A stretch of 64,000 bases of DNA from Crateriforma conspicua. Its GTDB lineage: Bacteria; Planctomycetota; Planctomycetia; Pirellulales; Pirellulaceae. The position numbers were made by a program, and so were the translations under genes. The notes under the pieces were generated by a model, which was not told the DNA's origin, searched no databases, and saw nothing but the letters and a program-made list of their open reading frames with translations. Where the stretch lies: NCBI RefSeq assembly GCF_007752935.1, contig NZ_CP036319.1:5374501-5438500 (forward strand), in the 5' to 3' direction. Below are positions 27,124-35,950 of the stretch, one piece after another. How positions within the stretch are numbered: the first letter of the stretch is position 1; each line of letters starts with the position of its first letter.

Positions 27124-28029
27124 TCATTCGGATTGACGCCGTCGTGCGGCTTCAAATGCGATCACAGCCGCTGAAATCGACAAATTCAGACTGTCAGCAC
27201 TCCCAGACATGGGGATCCGAATCCCGCGCACCGGATGCCCGCCGCATGACCGCCAGTGGTTCCCCAGGCCCTTCGCCTCGCTGCCCAAAACGACCGCGAC
27301 GGGCCCCGTCAGGTCGCATTCCCACAGCAATTCGGCGGCTTCGACCCGGGCCGCGTAAGCGAGGATGTTCCGCGAATTTAAAAATTCCGCGACTTGGTCA
27401 CGGTCGGCCACCGCGGCCGGCACGGTGAACAGCGTCCCCAAGCTGGACCGGATCGCGTTGGCGTTGAAGGGATCGACGGATTCGCCGGTGATCAGGATCG
27501 CATCGACGCCGGCCGCGTCGGCGGATCGAAAAACGGCCCCCAGGTTCCCCGGCTTTTCGATCGAATCCAGCACCAACAACAACGGGCTGGCCGGCAGATC
27601 CAGACGCGACAGTGACCAATCCGGTTGCAGAAACTCGGCGACCGCCCCACGAGCATTCTGCCCATAACTGATCCGGCTCATGACCGCCGGACTGACCGGC
27701 TGGATGATCGGCGTGGCCTTCAAGACCGTTCGAGCGTCCAGGTCAAATTCATCGCCGGGCAGCCAATCGGACCATGCCGCTTCGCCCGTCGCGGAGACCA
27801 TATCCGAGGCGGCGGCATCCGCCTGTTTTCCCGAATCCGATCCAGGATTCGCCGAAACATAGACCGCTTCGGGGCACAGTCCAGACTGCACCGCGGCCGC
27901 CGTTTCACGCCAACCGTCGATCAAAAATCGTCCGAATTGGCGGCGACGGCGGTTGTCACGAAGCCGCACCAAACGCCGAATGGTGGGATTGGCGGGGCTG
28001 CGCAGGATTGGTCGCGTCGATGAAGTCAC
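27124..28029 (-). CDS. TrmH/SpoU-family RNA 2'-O-methyltransferase
   Basis: A 301-residue RNA ribose methyltransferase. An N-terminal substrate-binding domain (about residues 1-115) precedes the SPOUT trefoil-knot domain. In the knot domain motif 1 is LLVLDSIEKPGNLGAVFRSADAAGVD, motif 2 is VAVVLGSEAKGL and motif 3 is GIRIPMSGSADSLNLSISAAV. The glutamate-arginine pattern and motif order are those of SpoU methyltransferases that act on tRNA or rRNA. The exact target cannot be assigned from sequence. It is divergent from the acetyltransferase-like gene. Confidence 0.9.
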   Translation of the reverse strand: MTSSTRPILRSPANPTIRRLVRLRDNRRRRQFGRFLIDGWRETAAAVQSGLCPEAVYVSANPGSDSGKQADAAASDMVSATGEAAWSDWLPGDEFDLDARTVLKATPIIQPVSPAVMSRISYGQNARGAVAEFLQPDWSLSRLDLPASPLLLVLDSIEKPGNLGAVFRSADAAGVDAILITGESVDPFNANAIRSSLGTLFTVPAAVADRDQVAEFLNSRNILAYAARVEAAELLWECDLTGPVAVVLGSEAKGLGNHWRSCGGHPVRGIRIPMSGSADSLNLSISAAVIAFEAARRRQSE

Positions 28030-28182
28030 CGCTGAAACGTCCGGGGGTGGGTCTGTTATGTTTTGGCCGAAAGTTTAGACCAATCCGATGCCGGGCCAAC
28101 CGTCACCATGCCACCGCGCGGCGTTTCCCGCCATGATTTCGCCCACGTATCGCATTCGCATCCACGTCGACCGAATCTATCC

Positions 28183-29316
28183 ATGACCCAACCGATCCGC
28201 TGCGACGCTGTCACATCCCGCCGTGACCGAAAAGAGTTTTTGGCACTGGAAAAGCGGCTGTACCAAAACGACCCGAACTGGGTTCCGCCGCTGTGGTCGG
28301 TGCGAAAAGAACTGGTGAACTTCAAGCCGCACCCGTTCTATCTGGACGCCGATTCCCAAGCGTTCCTGGCCCGCCGCGGTGATCGCGTGGTCGGACGTGT
28401 GGTCGCCATCGCCAACCATGCCCACAACCGCTACCACGACGACAAACTGGGATTTTTCGGTTTCTATGAATGCGAAAACGATCAAGAAGCCAGCGACGCG
28501 TTGTTGGCCGCGGCCTGCCAATGGTTGAAAGAAAAAGGATTGACCGACATCCGCGGCCCGGTGCACCCGAGCCTGAATTATGAATGCGGTCTGCTGGTCG
28601 ACGGATTCGATACGCCGCCGACATTCTTGATCCCCTACAACCAGACGTTCTATAGCGATTTGATCGAAGCGTTCGGCTTCGTCAAATGCCAAGACATGTT
28701 CTGTTACGACGCCCACATGGATGAATTGAATGACTTGGACCCCAAGTTGGCGTTCGTCATTCAAGAAGCCACCAATCGATTCGACGTGGCCTGTCGTCCC
28801 CTGGATCGGAAACGTTTCGCCAAAGACGTCCGATCCTTTTTGGAAATCTATAATCTGTCGCTGCAGCGGACCTGGGGCTACGTGCCGATGAGCGAAGCGG
28901 AGATCAATCACCAGGCCGCCGGCTTGAAACACCTGATCGTGCCCGAATTGACCAGCATCGCGGAAATCGATGGGGAACCCGTCGGTGCCGGCTTCGGCCT
29001 ACTGGACTACAACCCGATCATCCGGCGGATCGGCGGCAAGCTGTTCCCGCTGGGCTGGCTCAGCCTGCTGACCCAGCGAAAAAATATCAAACGATTGCGG
29101 GTGATCAGCACGAACGTCCTGCCGACCTATCAAAAATGGGGCCTGGGCCTGGTGACGCTGGCCCGAATTTTGCCGGACGCACTGGAATACGGCATCGAGA
29201 TTGGTGAATTCAGTTGGGTGCTGGAATCCAATTCGCTGTCGCGAAACACGATCGAACGGGGTGGAGCCCGTCGCCGCAAAACCCTGCGTCTGTACGACCG
29301 CAGTGTCGATGTTTAA
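28183..29316 (+). CDS. GNAT-like acetyltransferase family protein
   Basis: A 377-residue cytosolic protein. It begins MTQPIRCDAVTSRRDRKEFLALEKRLY split around residues 1-27 and shows LYQNDPNWVPPL, RGDRVVGRVVAIANHAHN, GFFGFYECENDQEASDALL and IRGPVHPSLNYECGLLVDGF. This arrangement matches a conserved bacterial family annotated as GNAT N-acetyltransferase, about 370 residues long, of unknown substrate. The second half contains a second GNAT-like half (WGLGLVTLARILPDAL and then EFSWVLESN). ATG 28183 is preferred to an in-frame ATG at 28063. The ketosynthase-like gene follows after 152 nt on the same strand. Confidence 0.8.
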   Translation: MTQPIRCDAVTSRRDRKEFLALEKRLYQNDPNWVPPLWSVRKELVNFKPHPFYLDADSQAFLARRGDRVVGRVVAIANHAHNRYHDDKLGFFGFYECENDQEASDALLAAACQWLKEKGLTDIRGPVHPSLNYECGLLVDGFDTPPTFLIPYNQTFYSDLIEAFGFVKCQDMFCYDAHMDELNDLDPKLAFVIQEATNRFDVACRPLDRKRFAKDVRSFLEIYNLSLQRTWGYVPMSEAEINHQAAGLKHLIVPELTSIAEIDGEPVGAGFGLLDYNPIIRRIGGKLFPLGWLSLLTQRKNIKRLRVISTNVLPTYQKWGLGLVTLARILPDALEYGIEIGEFSWVLESNSLSRNTIERGGARRRKTLRLYDRSVDV

Positions 29317-29468
29317 ACGGCGGCTTGCCTAGGCATCGGCCCCATCTGCAACCATAATCGGGCTCAACGGCTGGTCTTTCGCATCCGCGCCGTTGCCCGC
29401 CGGTGCCGTCGCCGGAACCCTTGCTCGTCGCCCGTCCGCCGCAAACACGCCGCCGTCCGATTTCGTTT

Positions 29469-30764
29469 ATGCCACAGTCTGACGTATTCATTACCGGCAT
29501 CGGAATCATTTCGCCGGTCGGACTGGGACGGTCGGACTATTGGACCGGATTGACCACCGGACGTTCCGGAATCCGGTCTCTGATCGAACGCGAAGATGAC
29601 GGTGCCAAGCCCACACCCGACCAGGCCCAACAACCGTTCTGGATCGGAGCCCCGGTGACCGGCTTTGACGCCAAACAATACGTGCGTCCGCGAAAAGCTT
29701 TGAAGGTCATGTGCCGCGAAATCCAAACGGCTTTCGCGGCATCCCAACTGGCGATGGATGATTCAGGTTGGTCCGATCGGTTGCCCGCCGACGATGACGG
29801 TGACGTCGCGTCGGACCGTGTGGCGACCGTGTTCGGCAGCGAAATGCTGTACGGTTCGCCCAACGAAATGATCAAGGCCGTCGAAGACTGCCGCGACGAA
29901 GACGGTCAGATCCGCGAAGCCGATTTCGGCCGCTCGGCAATGAAAGGGATCATGCCGCTGTGGATGCTGAAGTACCTGCCGAACATGCCGGCATGCCAAA
30001 TCGGAATCGCGATCAACGCCCAAGGCCCCAACAATACCTTGGTCTTGGGCGATGTCTCGGGACCGGCGGCGGTGATCGAATCGATGTCCTGTTTGAATCG
30101 TGGCATCGCGGATTTGGTCATCTGTGGCGCTGCCGGGACGCGAATCAATTCCACACGTTTGCTGTACCGTCACGATCTGCCCGCCTTTGCACCCGAATCC
30201 GCGGTGACGTTTCCTTGTGACCCGCTGCAGTGCAATGCCGGGGTCATCGGCGGCGAAGGCAGTGTCGCCTTCACCCTGGAAACCGCCGACAGCATGGCCA
30301 AACGCGACGCCGAACCGATCGTCCGTATTACGGGAATCGCGTCGCGGTTCAGCCCAGCGGATTCAATGAAGCAGCGTGACCGCACCAGCAAGCGTTGCGC
30401 ATCAGCCGGACGTGGTTCGTCCACGGCGATTCGCAACGCCATCGACGCGGCCCTGTCCCAGGCGGGTCGCACCGAATCGGACATCGGCGGCGTGGTCAGC
30501 CATGCGATGGGTGATCCATCGATGGACGCCGCGGAAAACGATGCACTGAAAGGCCACCTGGCGGATTGCCCCAGAATCGAACCAATGCGATTGATCGGAC
30601 ACACCGGCGCGGCCAGTGGATCGTTTGCCATTGCGACAGGTGCCTGCTGGTTGGCCGATGCGGGCCGCGGCGATGGCTTTCCCGGTTCACCTGATGGCGA
30701 CGTATTGTGTTTGGCCCACACGTCGGAAGGTTCCGCGGTCGCCAGCATCCTCAGTCGTCCCTGA
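29469..30764 (+). CDS. Beta-ketoacyl-ACP synthase-fold protein with catalytic cysteine replaced by Asp
   Basis: A 431-residue protein of the thiolase/KS fold. ITGIGIISPVGLG at the N-terminus is the standard KAS II-type opening. In normal enzymes the nucleophile lies in a TACTSG-like motif; here the aligned stretch is LVLGDVSGPAA, so residue 195 is Asp. The two histidines are conserved: SHAMGDPSMD (His 345, like HGTST) and LIGHTGAASG (His 378). Loss of Cys with both His kept is known in chain-length factors and decarboxylating KSQ domains (with Gln). This protein probably cannot condense like FabF on its own. ATG 29469 (MPQSDVFITG) is chosen; the frame is open from 29403. No acyl carrier protein or partner KS is adjacent. 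Confidence 0.82.
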   Translation: MPQSDVFITGIGIISPVGLGRSDYWTGLTTGRSGIRSLIEREDDGAKPTPDQAQQPFWIGAPVTGFDAKQYVRPRKALKVMCREIQTAFAASQLAMDDSGWSDRLPADDDGDVASDRVATVFGSEMLYGSPNEMIKAVEDCRDEDGQIREADFGRSAMKGIMPLWMLKYLPNMPACQIGIAINAQGPNNTLVLGDVSGPAAVIESMSCLNRGIADLVICGAAGTRINSTRLLYRHDLPAFAPESAVTFPCDPLQCNAGVIGGEGSVAFTLETADSMAKRDAEPIVRITGIASRFSPADSMKQRDRTSKRCASAGRGSSTAIRNAIDAALSQAGRTESDIGGVVSHAMGDPSMDAAENDALKGHLADCPRIEPMRLIGHTGAASGSFAIATGACWLADAGRGDGFPGSPDGDVLCLAHTSEGSAVASILSRP

Positions 30765-31061
30765 CTCCTGGGATCTCGCCGCCCCCAGATCTTGCGCACC
30801 CGGGATCGAATCTCCTTGCTGCCGATTTCTTAGCGGCTTCGATTATTGCCAGCGGGTCGTCCAGTCGGTGCGGCTGAGCCTCCTTTCGCGATTGTTAAAG
30901 TCGACGCGACCAATACCGTTTTCGTGGCCAATGCACGTGGCGCTCAATTCGTCTGCCCAGAACGGAGGGTGCGGAATTTTTTGTCGCTGTGGTCAGCGTG
31001 ATGCCGATGGCGAACTTACCTCCCGTCGTATCCGTTGTCTGTCCATGGAGAACCCAGGGCC

Positions 31062-31781
31062 GTGAAACTGAAAACATTCAAACTGTTGGCCGGCTTGGCG
31101 ATCGCGATCGCCTGCTGTAGCGCCGACGTACGCCAAGCCGCCGCCGTCGATGGCAGCGAAATCAGTGGCTCCGTCGGCAGCTGGGCCCCCTTCCTACCGA
31201 CCTATGAAGTCGGCGCGGCCAGTGATGACCAAGACGACTACGGGTTCTTGGCACGCCTGCGTGGTCATCACCGCTTCGACGGCTATCGCACCAGCATCGA
31301 AGGTTCGATCTTCTATGGCGATGCGGGCGACACCAGCCTGTTCGGCTACGAAGGTTTACTGCGTGACACCTGGGAATTCAGCTTTGCCGACCTGTCGGCC
31401 GGCGGTGGATTCAGCCAAATGACCTTCGACCAAGACTTCGCCGGCACCAACCTGGAAAACGATTACACCGGCGGTAAAGTCGTCGCGGGATTCGAATCCA
31501 TGTTCGGACATCGCCCGTTTTGGATCGACTTTGGGCTGGGGCTGTATGACCTGAACGGCACCTTCACTCCCGCAGCCGGGCCGGTCGAAACGATCGATGA
31601 ATTCACGACCACCTATTCGGTCGCCCTGCGTACCGAAGCTTGCTTCTTCGGCGTTGCAGCACGCCCGATGATGAAGTTTGAATTCCTGTCGGACATGGCC
31701 AGCTATCAAAACGGCCAACTGGGCACCGACGACGGATTCATCCTGTCGTCGGCGATCGAATTCCGCTTGGTCGGTCGCTAG
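31062..31781 (+). CDS. Exported beta-rich protein of unknown function
   Basis: A 239-residue protein that starts best at a GTG (31062), preceded by GGAG. This gives MKLKTFKLLAGLAIAIACC..., a clear signal peptide ending near RQAAAVDG. An in-frame start at 31035 is also possible but spoils the leader. The mature part is composed of alternating short beta strands with aromatic ends (for example YGFLARLRGHHRFDGYRTSIEGS in parts, FEFLSDMASYQ) and a final strand ILSSAIEFRLVGR. That looks like a small outer-membrane or beta-sandwich protein. No named family was recognised. It converges on uvrB with an inverted repeat between them. Confidence 0.68.
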   Translation: MKLKTFKLLAGLAIAIACCSADVRQAAAVDGSEISGSVGSWAPFLPTYEVGAASDDQDDYGFLARLRGHHRFDGYRTSIEGSIFYGDAGDTSLFGYEGLLRDTWEFSFADLSAGGGFSQMTFDQDFAGTNLENDYTGGKVVAGFESMFGHRPFWIDFGLGLYDLNGTFTPAAGPVETIDEFTTTYSVALRTEACFFGVAARPMMKFEFLSDMASYQNGQLGTDDGFILSSAIEFRLVGR

Positions 31782-31798
31782 TCAAAGGGGATGCGAAA

Positions 31799-31831
31799 CC
31801 AATCGATGCGTCACACCGATGCATCGATTGG
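31799..31831. terminator. Perfect inverted repeat between convergent genes, terminator-like
   Basis: An 11-bp perfect stem (CCAATCGATGC / GCATCGATTGG) around an 11-nt loop, between the exported beta-rich protein gene (+) and uvrB (-). There is no T-run, so intrinsic termination is only possible; it could be a protein-binding site or a convergence hairpin. Confidence 0.45.
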
Positions 31832-31847
31832 AACGATTCGCGAACCA

Positions 31848-33974
31848 TCACCCACGCTTGGGCCGCGGCACCTTTGTCCGGCCCGATCCCTGGCGTTGAC
31901 CTTTGCGACGTTTCCGCTGACGTCCGACATTGCCCGAACCGGACGAATCCTGTTCGATCTCCGACAGCGGTTTTCCGATGTTGTCTTTCAGCTGCATCAC
32001 CCGATCCCTCAGCGCCGCAGCACGCTCGAATTCCAAATCCTCCGCTGCCGCCAACATCTCTTGCTCCAGCGCGTCGACATACTCGATCGTGATGTAAACG
32101 GCTTCTTCTTCCTCTTTGGCCGCCGCCGTGGTTCTGCGATGCTTGGCCGCTTCGGATTCGATTCCCGGCCGGATCGTTTTCAAAACGGTCTTGGGGACAA
32201 TCCCATGCTCGCGGTTGTATTCGATCTGTAACTTGCGGCGTCGTTCCGTTTCGTCGATTGCAAGCTGCATGGCTTCGGTGACCTTGTCGGCATACAGAAG
32301 GACTTTTGAATTGGCATTCCGAGCGGCACGACCGATCGTTTGAACCAGCGACGTCTCGCTGCGCAGGAACCCCTCTTTATCGGCATCCAAAATCGCGACC
32401 AAGGAAACCTCGGGCAAATCCAGGCCTTCTCGCAATAAGTTCACGCCGACCAGACAATCGAACACGCCGCTGCGAAGCTCCTGCAACAGGTCCACGCGTT
32501 CGAACGCATTCAATTCACTGTGCAGCCATCGACACCGCACGTTCTGTTCTTGCAAGAACGTTGAAAGGTCTTCGGCCAAGCGTTTGGTCAACGCCGTCAC
32601 CAACACACGTTCGTTCTTGGCCGCTCGGTCGCGAATTTCTTCCAACAGGTGAGCGACCTGGCCGCGAGCGGATACCACTTCGACCACCGGATCCAAAAGC
32701 CCGGTCGGCCGAATGATCTGCTCCACCACCTCGCCGCGTGTTCGCCCCAGTTCATATTCGGCCGGCGTCGCGCTGACGAAACAAATCTGGTGATTCCGCT
32801 GTTCCCATTCCTCGAACTTCAGCGGCCGGTTGTCCAGCGCACTGGGCAATCGAAACCCATGATCCACCAGCGTCAACTTGCGACTGCGATCGCCCGCGTA
32901 CATCGCACGAACCTGGGGAACGGTCACGTGCGATTCGTCGATGAAAGTGATGAAGTCCTTGGGAAAAAAATCGTACAACGTATCGGGGGTCGCCCCCGGT
33001 GGTTTGCCCGACAACGGTCGGCTGTAGTTTTCGATCCCCGGACAATGCCCGACTTCGGCCAACATTTCCAAATCGAACTTGGTCCGGGCTGACAACCGCT
33101 GGGCTTCCAACAGTTTTCCCTGCTTTTGAAACGTCTCCAACTGCTGCGTTAATTCCTCGCGGATCACGCGCAACGCACGTTGAATGCGATCCTCCGGCAT
33201 CACAAAGTGCTTGGCCGGATAGATGTAAAGCTGATCAACGACCTTGATGACTTCCCCGCTGACCGGCTTGATGATGCTGATCTTTTCGATTTCATCGCCC
33301 CACATTTCAATGCGATAGGCGAATTCTTCATAGCTGGGCCACAGCTCGATCGAATCCCCCCGCACTCGAAACTTGCCACGTTCAAAGGCGACGTCGTTGC
33401 GGTCGTACTGGATGTCGACCAGCTTCAACAGCAAATGATCGCGTCGCGTGTTTTCACCGACACGCAATCCCACGATCAGTTGTTTGTAATCTTCCGGTGA
33501 ACCCAGGCCGTAGATGCTGCTGACCGAAGCGACGATGACAACGTCCCGGCGGCTGACCAGCGAACTGGTCGTCGCCAGCCGCAAACGATCGATCTCCTCA
33601 TTGATCGACGCATCCTTTTCGATGTAGACGTCACGTTGGGGGATGTAGGCTTCGGGTTGGTAGTAATCGTAATAGCTGACAAAGTAGTGGACCGCGTTCT
33701 CGGGAAAAAATTCCTTGAACTCGGCATACAACTGGGCCGCCAGCGTTTTGTTGTGACTCAGGACGATCGCGGGCCGGCCGACGTTGGCAATCACGTTGGC
33801 CATGGTGTAAGTCTTCCCGGTGCCCGTCGCTCCCAACAGAACCTGCGAGTCTCGACCGCTTTCGAATCCTCGCGTCAGCTTCTCGATCGCTTGCGGTTGA
33901 TCACCGGCCGGCGGAAAAGGACACGCCAAATGGAAATCGGCGCGCGGCAATTCGGGGGTAGAATCGGTCGTCAT
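31848..33974 (-). CDS. uvrB: Excinuclease ABC subunit B
   Basis: A 708-residue UvrB. The helicase core has Walker A GATGTGKT, motif FVSYYDYYQPEAYIP with the aromatic beta-hairpin that inserts between DNA strands, and DESH Walker B. LVGVNLLREGLDLPEV and QTIGRAARNA form the second RecA half. A C-terminal UVR motif (YVDALEQEMLAAAEDLEFERAA) contacts UvrC. UvrB verifies lesions loaded by UvrA and recruits UvrC in nucleotide excision repair. The start at 33974 (MTTDSTPELP) removes 86 codons of spurious upstream frame. The tail after UVR is short and basic. Confidence 0.97.
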   Translation of the reverse strand: MTTDSTPELPRADFHLACPFPPAGDQPQAIEKLTRGFESGRDSQVLLGATGTGKTYTMANVIANVGRPAIVLSHNKTLAAQLYAEFKEFFPENAVHYFVSYYDYYQPEAYIPQRDVYIEKDASINEEIDRLRLATTSSLVSRRDVVIVASVSSIYGLGSPEDYKQLIVGLRVGENTRRDHLLLKLVDIQYDRNDVAFERGKFRVRGDSIELWPSYEEFAYRIEMWGDEIEKISIIKPVSGEVIKVVDQLYIYPAKHFVMPEDRIQRALRVIREELTQQLETFQKQGKLLEAQRLSARTKFDLEMLAEVGHCPGIENYSRPLSGKPPGATPDTLYDFFPKDFITFIDESHVTVPQVRAMYAGDRSRKLTLVDHGFRLPSALDNRPLKFEEWEQRNHQICFVSATPAEYELGRTRGEVVEQIIRPTGLLDPVVEVVSARGQVAHLLEEIRDRAAKNERVLVTALTKRLAEDLSTFLQEQNVRCRWLHSELNAFERVDLLQELRSGVFDCLVGVNLLREGLDLPEVSLVAILDADKEGFLRSETSLVQTIGRAARNANSKVLLYADKVTEAMQLAIDETERRRKLQIEYNREHGIVPKTVLKTIRPGIESEAAKHRRTTAAAKEEEEAVYITIEYVDALEQEMLAAAEDLEFERAAALRDRVMQLKDNIGKPLSEIEQDSSGSGNVGRQRKRRKGQRQGSGRTKVPRPKRG

Positions 33975-34134
33975 CAGACACTTTGGATTGACGGCAATGG
34001 ATCGAACCAAGTCACGGGGGCCTGGGAGGGGCCAAAAATCGCAAACAAGCGTTTCGGACGCACGCCGACAACTTTCCCCGCGCGATGCCCCAGCGTACCC
34101 GCTGGCCCCACGATTGTTCCATCGGCGACGACGA

Positions 34135-34713
34135 TTAAGGATGCGCGGCGACGAAACCGTCTGGCACAGGCGAATCAGACGCCGTCTGGGCGACGGCATA
34201 GGGGCGAATCCGCTCGATCGTCTTGGGACCAATCCCGGACACCCGCGACAGGTCGTTCAAATCAGAAAATGGCCCACGAGCCTGACGATCCGACAGAATG
34301 CGACCGGCCAGAACGGGGCCGACCCCCGGCAACAAATTCAGCTCTCGCAGCGGCGCCTCGTTCAAATCGATGACCAGCCCCGTTCGCCGGGTATTCTCGT
34401 CCGGCCAAGCAGGCGCTGTCGACGCTCGGGACGTGTCACCAACCGGGGCAGGGGACTGCGGTCGGAAGCACCAGGCCGCGGTCAACGTCGCCGCCAGCAA
34501 AACCAGCATCACGGTCAATTGGCGGCGGACCGGATCGGTGGCCAGCGGAGGCGTTACCTTCCCATCGATGACGCCTTCATTCGCGGACGGATCTTCCGCC
34601 ACTTCGCGAACACGGTTCGATTCGTCAAGATGATTCTGCCGCACGACGCCCACTCCGTTGCCAACTGCCGAAGTGCCGTCCGCAAAGCAAGCCCCCTGAC
34701 GCCACTCGGTCAC
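34135..34713 (-). CDS. comEA: ComEA-like helix-hairpin-helix DNA-binding protein
   Basis: A 192-residue protein with one membrane segment near residues 68-82 (LTVMLVLLAATLTAAWCF) and a C-terminal pair of helix-hairpin-helix motifs. The first HhH is NLLPGVGPVLAGRIL and the second is LSRVSGIGPKTIERIRPY. It is introduced by VIDLNEAPLRELN, the usual ComEA T/N-A-x-x-x-EL pattern. ComEA-type proteins bind double-stranded DNA in the periplasm during uptake. Other HhH membrane proteins remain possible because no comEC is nearby. The N-terminal 60 residues are polar and unassigned, so the start is uncertain. Confidence 0.8.
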   Translation of the reverse strand: MTEWRQGACFADGTSAVGNGVGVVRQNHLDESNRVREVAEDPSANEGVIDGKVTPPLATDPVRRQLTVMLVLLAATLTAAWCFRPQSPAPVGDTSRASTAPAWPDENTRRTGLVIDLNEAPLRELNLLPGVGPVLAGRILSDRQARGPFSDLNDLSRVSGIGPKTIERIRPYAVAQTASDSPVPDGFVAAHP

Positions 34714-34850
34714 CGCATTGTATCGCCTGAGCGACGAACTCTCGATTCACCATCCCGCGACACGGCAACAATTTCACGCGAAATTTTTGGGGCATTTGCT
34801 AGCTTTCAAACTGCCGACCCCTCCGATCCCCATTCGATCAGGCCAACGTG

Positions 34851-35840
34851 ATGTCCGACGACGCCCCCAGCAATTCAACCGACGCCGATGAAGGCCAAAA
34901 CCCACCGGTTGCACCGGAGTACGCGGAGGTCGCGGCAGACGAGACGATGGAAAACGCTCTTCGCCAATTGGTCCGACTGGCAATCGCCGAAGATCTGGGC
35001 CGATCGGTCGACTGGACCACGGTCTGTCTGATCGGCGAAGAAACTCGCGGCCAATGCTCCATCGTCCCGCGTGCCCCCGGGGTTGCCGCCGGAATGGTGT
35101 TGGTCCCCTGGATCTTGGATGAATTTGATGCCGACATTGATCACAAATGTCACATCGAAGACGGACAACCGCTGGTCCCAGGACAAGAGATCGTGACGTT
35201 GTCAGGCAACGCACGTGATTTGTTGACCAGCGAACGCGTCGTCCTGAACATCCTGTGCAAGCTGTGCGGGATCGCAACCAAGACCCGCGAATTTGTCCAA
35301 GCCATCGAAGGCCACCACGCAAAGGTCTATGACACACGCAAGACCACACCGGGATGGCGTCGCCTGGAAAAGTACGCCGTTCGAATGGGCGGCGGCCAAA
35401 ACCATCGCACCGGACTGTTCGACGGATTTTTGATCAAAGACAACCACCTTGCTTTGGGTGGCGGTCCGGGTGCGACATTGGATCCCGCTGACGCGGTGCG
35501 CAAAGCGCTGCAGTGGCGCTCCGGACGCATCAACCAGTTGCCGGCCCCCGACATCGTCGAAATCGAAGTCGATCGATTGGATCAGTTGCAGTCTGTATTG
35601 CCGGCCGGCCCCGATATCGTCCTGGTCGACAACTTCACCCTGGACCAATTGCGTCAGGCCGTCGCGATGCGAGACCAGCTGAATCCGTCCGTTCAGCTGG
35701 AAGCATCGGGGAACGTCAGGATCGACACGATCGGCGAAATCGCTGCGACCGGCGTGGACCGAATCAGCAGCGGTGCATTAACCCACCGGGCCATGTGGTT
35801 GGACCTGGGATTGGATTGGTTGCCGCCACAGGCAAGCTAG
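34851..35840 (+). CDS. nadC: Nicotinate-nucleotide pyrophosphorylase (quinolinate phosphoribosyltransferase)
   Basis: A 329-residue enzyme that makes nicotinate mononucleotide from quinolinate and PRPP in NAD synthesis. Family motifs in order are LAIAEDLGRSVDWTT, the PRPP/quinolinate-binding VYDTRKTTPGWR, VRMGGGQNHRTGLFDGFLIKDNH in two parts, VEIEVDRLDQ, ASGNVRIDTIGEIAATGVD and the final SGALTH. The N-terminal 33 residues are acidic and not conserved. ATG 34851 is chosen; a GTG at 34848 sits directly in front. Confidence 0.95.
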   Translation: MSDDAPSNSTDADEGQNPPVAPEYAEVAADETMENALRQLVRLAIAEDLGRSVDWTTVCLIGEETRGQCSIVPRAPGVAAGMVLVPWILDEFDADIDHKCHIEDGQPLVPGQEIVTLSGNARDLLTSERVVLNILCKLCGIATKTREFVQAIEGHHAKVYDTRKTTPGWRRLEKYAVRMGGGQNHRTGLFDGFLIKDNHLALGGGPGATLDPADAVRKALQWRSGRINQLPAPDIVEIEVDRLDQLQSVLPAGPDIVLVDNFTLDQLRQAVAMRDQLNPSVQLEASGNVRIDTIGEIAATGVDRISSGALTHRAMWLDLGLDWLPPQAS

Positions 35841-35950
35841 GGTTGCTCGTCGCCGGGGGGGAAACATCTGTTCCGATGCATCTGTTACAGACGCATCCGA
35901 ATCTCCGGTGCATTGACTCGACCCAAGCCAATATTCTCCGGTTCCATTCG

